This document shows positions 55,782-64,000 of a stretch of 64,000 nt of DNA, one piece after another. Made by a program: the position numbers and the translations under genes. How positions within the stretch are numbered: the stretch's first letter is position 1; every line of letters starts with the position of its first letter. The DNA lies in the NCBI RefSeq assembly GCF_023091745.1, contig NC_068926.1, positions 71,918,001 to 71,982,000 of the forward strand, in the 5' to 3' direction. The notes beneath the pieces were generated by a model. It was not told where the DNA came from, did not search any database, and saw only the letters and a list, made by a program, of their open reading frames with translations. This stretch comes from Budorcas taxicolor. Lineage: Eukaryota; Chordata; Mammalia; Artiodactyla; Bovidae.

Positions 55782-58515
55782 GAGGCGCGGGCCCCCGCCC
55801 CCCACCCCGTGATCCTCCCCCACAGATGCCTTAGGACCCGGCAGGAGGCGGGCAGGCGATGCCCCCCACCGCCTCGAGAGAGCACCCTCCTGGAGGAAAG
55901 CGGCCCTGGAGGGGCCGGGGGCGGGGCCCAGGCTGCGGGTGGCGGCCGCAGCCACACCAAAGACACCCGGCGTGTGCTCGGGGTGGCCGGGCGCTGGGGC
56001 CGCAGGCGTTGTCCAGTGCCCTGGGCGCCGCACAGAGGTTTCTTGTTCCCCCCGACTGCCCGTGACCGAGGATTTGGGGGGTGCCCGGGGCTCCCGGCAC
56101 CTGAGTGCGAAGGGTGGGCCTCGTGGGAAAGAGGCGGGGTGCCCACCCATGGCCCCCTGGTGCCCACACGCAGCTCGCGCTCCAAGGAGGGGACGCCCAG
56201 ACAAGGACGCCTGTCCCGTCTCTGCTCGTCTTCTCCCCGGGAAACGTTTCCTTCAGAAGCAGTGTTTCAGGTTGGGTCCACGTCCTGTCAGTGCCGAGAG
56301 GTTCCGTGGGTCATGCAACTTAAGCAGTTACACGTTATTTTATTCCCTAGGAAACTTTTAAGTATTGATTTTCTTTTTTTGTGAGACGCTCCTTTTGCAG
56401 TATTACTGAAATTTTTTTTCCTCTCAATCAGGATTGAGAAACATCCTTTTCCAGGTGGTGTAAATAAGCCATTCAAGTGCCTTAAACAGCTATGGGCAAG
56501 GCTGGGGCCGCTGGGCTGGGATGGATGCCCGGAGCACACTTCAGTTTTTTGTTTTTTTAACAAAAGCAGGATTTGTTTTGTCAGAGCGGCGTGATTTTGA
56601 GCAGAATTCTCCCCAGCAGAGTTCTTTCTGCCTTTGCACGGCCTGGGCCAGACCTCAGGGCTCCAGAGTTGGGGTGACCACGGCCCCACCTGCCTCCCCA
56701 CCCTCATGGTCCCGTCCCCCAGTCTCTGGACCCCAGGCCAAGGGACCGAGCTCCACCTGACGGCAGGTCCGTGCTGCTGTCTGGGATGTTCAGAGGGCCT
56801 GGCGTGTCAGCGGTTGAGTTGGTTTCATCAGGACGCACCCCCGAGGGGCCCCGGCCGCGTTTGGAGGCAGCGGGAGAGCAGAGGGCAGTCTGGGCTCCGG
56901 TCCCAGCCTTCGCTGCCCTCCTCTGCCCGTCACCCACTGGCCCCTGCAGCTCCAAGGCTTCAGGAAGTGCGTGATAGGTTGGCTCCCCCCGAGTTGGTGT
57001 GGAGTTGGAAGTGGGGCTGGGGGGATCCTCTGGCCGGAGGACGTAGGATCTTCATGATGGGTGGGGAAGTGTGGTGGGTGACTTAGGTGAGGCTTCAGAG
57101 AAGGTCACTGGGGACTGGGCCGCGGGAGGGGCTTAGGATGGGGATCCCCAGGCTGCGGGGTGCGTGGAGGAAGCGGTCAGAGTCCCCCCAGCAGCAGGGC
57201 CCAGGACAGGCTGCACTAAGGGAGCCCAGGGCCTCCTCACCCAGGGAGGGGGCTGAGAGCCCCTCGTGAGGCCGGTTCCCAGGCTCAGTGTTGCCGCCCC
57301 CAGCCCCCAGCCCCAGCAGCAGGAATGAAGCGGCTGAGCGGGGTCCCGGGCTCGCTCTAGAAGCCTCTTAAGCTGGTCATTGCAGCTCAGAGCTTTGGTG
57401 GCCAAGTGAGCAGGTGTCACTCCATCTAACCTGAAGGTCTCGCCTTCCGGGAGCCAGAAGCCCCTCGTCAGGCCCTCCTGGCACGGGTCAGCTGGCCCTC
57501 AGGTTGGGGAGGGGGTCGTCGAGGGGACGCCCCTTGTTCTCCCGCTGAGAGGGGCTGGCCTCCTGCAGCGCCTGGTCGCAGGGCTGTCCCCCTCCCCCCC
57601 AACCTGGACTGGGCACCGTCGGCTCCTCAAGTCCTGACCCACTGCCCCTTCAGGCCACGGTCTTAAGAGGGCCCCCAGCAGGGGCGCCGGTCTAGGATCC
57701 ACGGGCCCCCCTCAATCCCAGCTCTGCTCCTTGGTCACTATGCGGCCCCCTCGGTAGGGCATGGGGCTGCCCGGGGCCTCAGGCGCGATGGTGCCAGGGC
57801 TAGCAGCCCTCCCCGCCCGCAGGGAGGCGTGGCTAAGTACCGTCAGTGTCTACTCTTGGCGTCAAGTAGGCTGGGGAACAATCGAGCTATGGGTGCCGGC
57901 GCCTTGTGAGGAAGACGGCAGCCGGAGCCCCGAGCCCTGCTTCTGCCAGCGGGGCCGCTCTGCAGCCAGCAGGGGCGGGCAGGCGGGGCCCCTCGACGCA
58001 GCCCCCCCTCAGCGTCCAGGCCTGGCAGAGGGGCAGGGGCCCGGCCCCAAGGGAGAGGCGCAGATTGTCAGTCTGGGGTCCTGAGTCGGCTACCGGTGAC
58101 CCCTGCCCTCCCCAGGCCAGCTTTCAGGCCCTCCCTCCCCGTCACCCGTGCCCTGCAGCTGGAGCTCCACCGTGGACTCGGGTGTCCTGGCCACTTCTGC
58201 AGTATTCCCAGGGAGGGTGGACGGCTCCACTGCTCCCGGCCCCGAGCCAAATGGATCAGGCAGGCCTGGGTGGGATGAGCTGTTGGCTTTGCTTCTGGCT
58301 GCAGCCCTGGGGGCATCCCCGGAGGCCTGCACTCTTCTCCAAGGCTCCACATGTGCCTGCAGCCTTGCCAGGGGTTTATTTGTGGGCATCTCGGCGGGCT
58401 TCCTGGAAGTGGTGTTCCATGTGAAGGGTTCCCAGACGGGGTGGCGGTTTCCCCATCTGAGGGACAAGTCCCAGGGCCCCCATGCTCATGTCAATAAACC
58501 ACAAGCTCTGAACCC
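55782..58515 (+). other. PPM1F: PPM1F 3' UTR (inferred)
   Basis: From the TAG at 55779-55781 to the first canonical AATAAA at 58493-58498. There are few repeats in this stretch, and an AT-rich patch at 56310-56480. A UTR near 2.7 kb agrees with the long UTR of mammalian PPM1F, but intermediate sites cannot be excluded. Confidence 0.55.
58493..58498 (+). other. PPM1F: PPM1F poly(A) signal (AATAAA)
   Basis: TCAATAAACC, the first AATAAA downstream of the stop codon; a SINE begins about 100 bp further on. Confidence 0.55.
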
Positions 58516-58594
58516 CTCCACCAAGTCCGGAGTCCTGCCTTCTTCAGCTTCCTTACCTCCTTGTCCCCCAGCCATCAGGATGTGGTTTTGGAAG

Positions 58595-58740
58595 CTGCTG
58601 ATGGACGCAGGTTCCATCCCTGGGTCGGGAAGATCCCCTGGAGGAAAAAATGGCAACCCACCCCAGTATTCTTGCCTGGAGAATCCCGTGGATGGCGGAG
58701 CCTGGCGGACCACACGGGGCCACAAAGAGCACACACGCGA
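58595..58740 (+). mobile_element. Bov-tA SINE
   Basis: GGTTCCATCCCTGGGTCGGG, GGAGAATCCCGTGGATGGCG and GAGCCTGGCGGACCACACGG in family order; the head is diverged. Confidence 0.75.
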
Positions 58741-59904
58741 GAGGGGCCATCCAGCAGTCCTGGAGTGAGCGGGCCATTCGGGAGAGCCCTGCCGGCCCAC
58801 AGCGCCCCAGCCACCAGCCAGCCTGCTTCCCATCCCTGAGCCCACGGGCCGCAGCAGCAGGAGAGCCGTTCACTGGGGGCCTGTTCCCTGGGGAGGCCAA
58901 GGCTGGAGGCCCTCCGCCCTCGCACTCAGACGGGAGGTCCTCTGTGCTCCGGCTGAGCTCAGCTCTCGAACGTGGGGAGCATGCAAGTCGATCACGTGTG
59001 GGGCACTCAGAGCCAGTGCCGCCCAAGTGTCTCAAGATGGGGTGGGAGGTGGTGCTGGTGCTTTGCAGGGAGCCCGGCCGCCCCCATGCCATGCCTTTGC
59101 CAGCCGTCACCATGGGTCTTGCCAGGCACTCCCGGATCAGCCCTGAGCTCCCCGTGCCTGCCCCCGGCTCCATGGCCCGGGGCAGTGGTCTCCCACCTTC
59201 CGAACCAAACCCCCCCCCCCAGCAAGGGAGGCAGCTTGATCTGTCTACCCCCCGCCACCAAGGGAGGCTGGGGCTCCCAAGCAGCCCACCCACTCAGCCA
59301 TCTGTCTCGCCCTGCCCGCCCCCTCCGCCTCCTGGCTCCCAGAAGAAAGTGCCGGCAGCCTCCTCCTTAAGCATAGGCTGTCTTGACGGTTCCCTCTTGA
59401 GCGGCCTCACGTGTCTGAAACTGGGCTGCGGGCAGATGGGGGACGTGTGCACACGTGCACGCAGAGACACACACACACAGAGCTGGGAGCCAGCGGGGAC
59501 CAGACACTGGGCCTTGTACCCACCAGGTCAGGGTTCCAGCCCGGGAGAGCTGCTGGCAGCCCCCAGAGGCCGGGATACAGGCAGGGAACCAGCGGGGAGA
59601 GCCGGTGAGCGCTGCCCCCCCGAGTCCCTGCAGAGGATGCGGGAGCCCCATGCCCGCCCTGGTTCTGGACCAGTCAGGACAGACCCTCAGCCAGCCCCAC
59701 CCATATAGCTGCACTTCATCCCAGCTCTGCTTCTGGGGGACTCGGGCCTGGATATCTGGGTGCCCAGGGCCAAGGGGTGCGTGCAGACTCCTGAGGGCCA
59801 ACCCAGGCCCGGCGGGGGTCCTGCCCGGTGCCAGGCCGGGGCCCAGGAGGCTGCTCCTGAGACCACTTCCCACCGCTCCTCACAGCTCGACTGGGGCACC
59901 TGCC

Positions 59905-60017
59905 TCCTCCCCTCCCCCCTCCCCTCCCCCCTCCCCTCCCCTCCCCTCCCCTCCCCTCCCCTCCCCTCCCCCTCCCCCTTCCCCTCCCCCTCCCCCTTCC
60001 CCTCCCCTTCCCCCTCC
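59905..60017 (+). repeat. Polypyrimidine tract (CCCCTC/CCCTCC)n
   Basis: About 110 bases of nearly pure C and T in CCCCT and CCCCCT units. The complement is a run of G-blocks. Confidence 0.95.
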
Positions 60018-61079
60018 ATTGCTAAATTATGAAAGTGAAATGACAGGCAGGACAGAACTTGGAAAGGAGAAGGAAAGCAAGACTTTGGGTGTGCAACAGA
60101 ACAACCAAGGTAGATGTTTAGAAATTAAACCAAAAAAAAAACCCACCTCTGAAAATGAAATTCACCGTTTTGCCCAGAAAGGCAAGCAACAGTAAGTTGC
60201 CGAAATGAAACAGATTTCATGTACGAGGTACAGATTTTGGAGTCGGGACCGCGTGGACACACCTAATGGAAACAGGCTGCAGTTTGGTCCTCTTGAGGTC
60301 CGTTGTGTAGTTTGGCCTTCTGTGTGACCGGCCTTCTGGTTCTAGGCAGCTGCTGCTTGTGTCCAGCCTGCGTGTCCCCGCCAAGGACGGCCACCTGTCA
60401 CGGCCCCCTCATCCAGCCTGGGCCGGTTCTTCCATCAAGCGTTTGACACAAACGCATGAGAAGCAAAGTCACAGATGAGACGTAACTGATCGTAACTATG
60501 GGCCCATCAGCCAACCTGGGAGCAACCTTGCCCAGCCTCTGCCTCGTGCTGTAAAGGGTTTCTGTGTGGACTTGCCCGCCTGTGCGTCTCCTGACACTGC
60601 CTGTTCATCCTGCTTGTTCTGACCGGGCCCCTGCTGGCTGCGTTCTGCTCCCTGTCCTTGTTATTCATGGTGTCCTTCTGGGATTCATCCGTGTTGGGGT
60701 CAGGGGGGGCTCTGGCTTCTTGCAGAAACAGCTGCTGTGAACATCCTCGGTCAGGGTCCGGGTGCCCACGTACCGAGGAGTGGAACCTCCAGCTGGGACT
60801 GGCCACAGAATTTGCAGGGCCTGATACAGAGCAAAACATGGGGCCCTGGGATAAATTGTCAGGAGTTTCAACACGGCAGTTGCAGAGCCCGGTACCAGGG
60901 GCGGGCTGGGCGACCACTTGGGTGCAGGACGCATCTTCACCCCCGCCGAGGGCTATGCAAAGGGCCTGTGCCGTGCGGCGGCCCCTGGCACACAGGGCGA
61001 GTCCACGCTCCCCGTCCTTACCTCCATCGGACTCTAATTCCACCGATGTAAGGAGTATAACCCCTGGTGTGGGCGATGT
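60018..61079. other. Intergenic, no gene seen
   Basis: A short A-rich stretch at 60020-60200, then unique sequence. No coding frame with recognisable domains. Confidence 0.5.
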
Positions 61080-61176
61080 CCGCCCACCCCAGCCTCCTTG
61101 CCTGGGAAATCCCATGGACAGGGGCCCCTGGCAGGCTACAGTCCATGGGTCAGAGAGTGGGACACGGCTGAGCGCA
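61080..61176 (+). mobile_element. Bov-tA SINE fragment
   Basis: GCCTCCTTGCCTGGGAAATC, GGCAGGCTACAGTCCATGGG and GAGTGGGACACGGCTGAGCG, the 3' half of the element. Confidence 0.75.
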
Positions 61177-61227
61177 GCCAGCATGGCGTGTGCAACAGCA
61201 TTGCTTGTGGTTTTGCTGCGTTTCCTT

Positions 61228-61385
61228 GGTTGCGTGTGTGCTAAGGCACTGCAGGCGTGTCCGACTCTTAGCAACCCCCGTGGACTACGTATAGCCCGCC
61301 CGGGTCCTCTGTCCGTGGGATCCTCCAGGCAGGAGTGCTGGAGTGGGTTGCCATGCCCTCCTCCCAGCCCAGGGGTTGAACTCGA
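61228..61385 (-). mobile_element. Bov-tA SINE fragment
   Basis: CTAAGGCACTGCAGGCGTGT, then GTGGACTACGTATAGCCCGC and GTGCTGGAGTGGGTTGCC; opposite orientation to the fragment 50 bp upstream. Confidence 0.75.
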
Positions 61386-61635
61386 GTAGTTTTCATTGCA
61401 TTTCCTTGGTTACCAGAGAGAATGGGCAGATGATACGTATATGGACCACTGAGTGACTTTTTCTGAAGAAACAGGGGACAAAGTTGGACTCCTGTTCTTG
61501 GCCCTAAATGACCATGTGGGCGGTCACTCCCCTCCTATTTGGAAGTTCTGCCATCTGATCATAACCCCTTCTGCTCAGGGGTCAGGCTACATGGCAAGGC
61601 TAAAAAGAATAAAAATTGAAAGAAATCATTTGAAA

Positions 61636-61752
61636 GCTTCGGCACCAGTCTCTCCAATGAATAGTCAGGACTGATTTCCTTTAGGATGGACTGGTTTGAT
61701 CTCCTTGCAGTCCGAGGGACCCTCAAGAGTCTTCTCCAGCGCCACAGTCCAA
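61636..61752 (-). mobile_element. BovB fragment
   Basis: Repeats the segment TTTAGGATGGACTGGTTTGAT to CACAGTCCAAA that also occurs in the adjacent larger copy. Confidence 0.75.
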
Positions 61753-61757
61753 AATTG

Positions 61758-62275
61758 ACCAGTTCAGTTCAGTCACTCAGTCATGTCCCACTCTTTGCGA
61801 CCCCATGGACTGCAACATGCCAAGCCCCCCTGTCCATCATCAATTCCCAGAGTTTACTCAAACTCATGTTCATTGAGTTGGTGATGCCATCCAACCATCT
61901 CATCCTTTGTCGTCCCCTCCTCCTCCCGCCTTCAATCTTTCCCAGCATTAGGGTCTTTTCCAATGAGTCAGTTCTTCGCATCCGGTGGCCAAAGTATTGG
62001 CGTTTCACCTTCGGCATCAGTCCCTCCACTGAACACCCCAGACTGATCTCCTTTAGGATGGACTGGTTGGATCTCCTTGCAGTCCAAGGGACTCTCAAGA
62101 GTCTTCTCCAACACCACAGTTCAAAAGCATCAATTCTTCGGCGCTCAGCTTTCTTTACAGTCCAACTCTCACATCCATACACGACCACTGGGAAAACCAT
62201 ATAGCTTTGGCAAGATGGACCTTTGTTGGCAAATCGATGTCTCTGCTTTTTAATGTGCTGTCTAGGTTGGTCATA
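61758..62275 (-). mobile_element. BovB LINE 3'-end
   Basis: The minus strand encodes MVFPVVVYGCESWTVKK, LLRVPWTARRSNQSIL and RMRWLDGITNS, the C-terminus of the RTE-type ORF, open for 139 codons (62200-61781). Confidence 0.9.
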
Positions 62276-62282
62276 GTTCCAG

Positions 62283-62355
62283 AATCACTGCAGATGGTGA
62301 CTGCAGCCGTGAAATTAAAAGACCCTTGCTCCTTGGAAGGAAAGCCATGACCGAA
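62283..62355 (+). mobile_element. BovB fragment in opposite orientation
   Basis: CACTGCAGATGGTGACTGCAG and CTCCTTGGAAGGAAAGCCATG are plus-strand BovB, directly abutting the minus-strand copy: an inversion junction. Confidence 0.7.
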
Positions 62356-62485
62356 ATTGATATTGGGAGTCGAAAGAAATATAGTATTTCAAACAGTTTA
62401 GAAAAACGTGAATGAAGTTAGAGGACTCCCAGCATCTGACATTAAGACTTTCTTTACAGCTGCAGTGATTGAGACAGTCCGGGGA

Positions 62486-62592
62486 CTTCCCCAGTGGTCC
62501 AGCGGCTGACACTCCGAGCTTCCGGTGCAGGGGGAGCAAGTTCGATCCCCTGATTGGGGAACTACATGCCGCATGGCACAGCCAAAAGACAA
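62486..62592 (+). mobile_element. CHR-2-type SINE head
   Basis: GGACTTCCCCAGTGGTCCAG, AGTTCGATCCCCTGATTGGG and CCGCATGGCACAGCCAAAAG. Confidence 0.8.
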
Positions 62593-62734
62593 ATTTTGAA
62601 TTAATACTCTGATACTGCCACAAGGGTAGACCCACAGTTCGATGGAACTAGAGAGACTCCAAAAATCAGCTATCAGAAACGTAGCCAGTTGATCTTTTGG
62701 TGCTGAGATATGCATAGCATAACGTTTTGCCAGT

Positions 62735-62848
62735 CAGGAGTTCCCTCGTGGTTCAGTGGTTGAGACTCCGGGCTTCTGCTGCAGGGCTACCAGTGAGGTC
62801 CCTGATCTGGGAACTGAGATCCCACATGCCTCATGGCCAAAGAAGTCA
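62735..62848 (+). mobile_element. CHR-2-type SINE head
   Basis: GGAGTTCCCTCGTGGTTCAG, GATCTGGGAACTGAGATCCC and GCCTCATGGCCAAAG. Confidence 0.75.
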
Positions 62849-63130
62849 GCAATCAAACAAGAGGCCTATTTGTGGCAAGATATCTTCTGCATTATATGTG
62901 GGTGTAGGACTCTGTCTGTGCTTTTAAGCCTTATTATGGTGCTGTTCCCCTTATCTTTATCCTGGCTGTATATGCCCCCGTCTGGGTCATGGGTTTCACT
63001 GTGATAAACTTTCCTCTAGCTGGGCTTCTCTATTCGTCGTATTTCCAAAGATTATTCGTCTCCTGTTTTCCGCTGCTGTGTGATATGGTGAAGTTGGTTT
63101 CGCAATGAGTTTTTATTCTGTGTGTCTTTT

Positions 63131-63330
63131 TTGGCGCGTCTTTTCTTTTTTTATTGGGGGATAAGCACTTTACAATATTGTGTTTCTGCCATAGCCCAGC
63201 ATGAGTCAGCCACAGGTAGACGTATGTCCCTGCCACGTGAGCCACCCGCCTTCCCCCTCCGCACCCCGCCCATCCAGGGTGTCGCAAGCCCAACCCCCAC
63301 CTGTTGCCTGGTTTGCCCGTGGTGATGAAC
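63131..63330 (+). mobile_element. Ruminant L1 3'-end fragment
   Basis: ACTTTACAATATTGTGTTTC, TGAGTCAGCCACAGGTAGAC and a C-rich stretch follow the order of the cetartiodactyl L1 3' UTR. Confidence 0.55.
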
Positions 63331-63795
63331 GTGTTTCCAGGCTGCCGTCTCTGTCGTCCCCCCCTTCTCCCACCGTATCCACCGTCTGTCCTGGGTCGCC
63401 AGCGCTGCCCTGCAAACACGTTTATCAGTCTTTCTAGATTCCAAATGCATGTGTTAATAGACAATGTCTGTCTGCTCTTTGGACACATCTTTGCTAACAA
63501 CAGTAAATACTCAGAGTTTGTCCTTTGAGCCGAGATTTTCATATTTTTATACAGGGATGTTAGCTACTTATGTGTTTTTTTTTTTTTAACATTTCCCTTA
63601 TTTGTTAGACCTACTTTAACTTTCCGTCATCTAATTTTCTAGTATTTTGATTTTGTTTTATTTTTTAATGATTCCTTGCCATTTCTTTTCTGATTACAAT
63701 GTGAGGAAAGTGTCTGTTACACCTCTGGTTACGGGTCTCGATTTTTGTTGTATGAATTACCTTCTTCCCTTTATCTCTTGTAACTTGACACGAAG

Positions 63796-63970
63796 CGCTA
63801 CCTCATTGGAAAAGACCCTGATGCTGGGGAAGATTGAAGGCAAAAGGAGAAGGGGGTGGCAGAAGATGAGATGGTCATAGCATCACTGACTCAATAAGCA
63901 CGAACTTGAGCAAACTCTGGGAGATAGTGGAGGACAGAGGAGTCAGGACGCAGCGACTGGACCACAACAA
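63796..63970 (+). mobile_element. BovB LINE 3'-end fragment
   Basis: TTGGAAAAGACCCTGATGCTGG, then AGATGAGATGGTCATAGCATC and GGAGGACAGAGGAGTCAGGA. The coding frame is broken by a TAG in the WLDGI region. Confidence 0.85.
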
Positions 63971-64000
63971 AAATGGCAAATAGTTGATCAGGCAGACATA

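Overview
This is mammalian nuclear DNA from a ruminant. The window is full of BovB (RTE-type) LINE fragments, tRNA-derived Bov-tA and CHR-2 SINEs and gamma/betaretroviral endogenous elements, and its three host genes are spliced. The gene order VPREB1 (-), TOP3B (+), PPM1F (+) is the conserved order next to the immunoglobulin lambda region (human 22q11.2, read in reverse). The species within Bovidae cannot be fixed from the sequence alone.

Layout. 1-1975: the 5' part of a betaretrovirus-like provirus on the minus strand, running off the left edge. 1976-4740: intergenic, with a BovB 3' end, a (CA)n tract and a MER5-like DNA transposon. 4866-5401 (-): VPREB1, the V-like chain of the pre-B-cell surrogate light chain, in two exons. 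6718-21589: an old gammaretroviral provirus with 414-bp LTRs and an intact 5-bp target duplication. A second, younger gammaretroviral provirus (10874-19460, 300-bp LTRs, tRNA-Pro primer site, its own 5-bp duplication) sits inside it. 21653-22410: a CHR-2 SINE split by a solo LTR with a 4-bp duplication. 22660-36535: TOP3B, from CpG-island promoter to poly(A) signal, with 17 coding exons and 861 residues. 38690-58515: PPM1F, with a CpG-island promoter, noncoding first exon, seven coding exons, 424 residues and a long 3' UTR. 58516-64000: repeat-rich intergenic DNA.

How the genes work. VPREB1 pairs with the lambda5 chain (not in this window) to make the surrogate light chain of the pre-B-cell receptor. 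TOP3B is a type IA topoisomerase acting on DNA and mRNA. PPM1F is a PP2C-family Ser/Thr phosphatase. The three are neighbours by ancestry, with no sign of a shared pathway.

The most unusual part is the 15-kb retroviral nest between VPREB1 and TOP3B. Both gammaretroviral families carry tandem ~63-bp hairpin units in their 5' leaders (4 copies and 13 copies). The younger copy keeps an amber codon followed by a foldable pseudoknot at the gag/pol junction, an open integrase frame and a 412-codon env frame. It is nevertheless broken by several frameshifts and three in-frame TGA codons. Nothing here looks like a novel gene system. The best leads are the leader arrays, the nest itself, a GGGGCC tract inside the TOP3B coding sequence, and a CTCF-like site at the PPM1F promoter.
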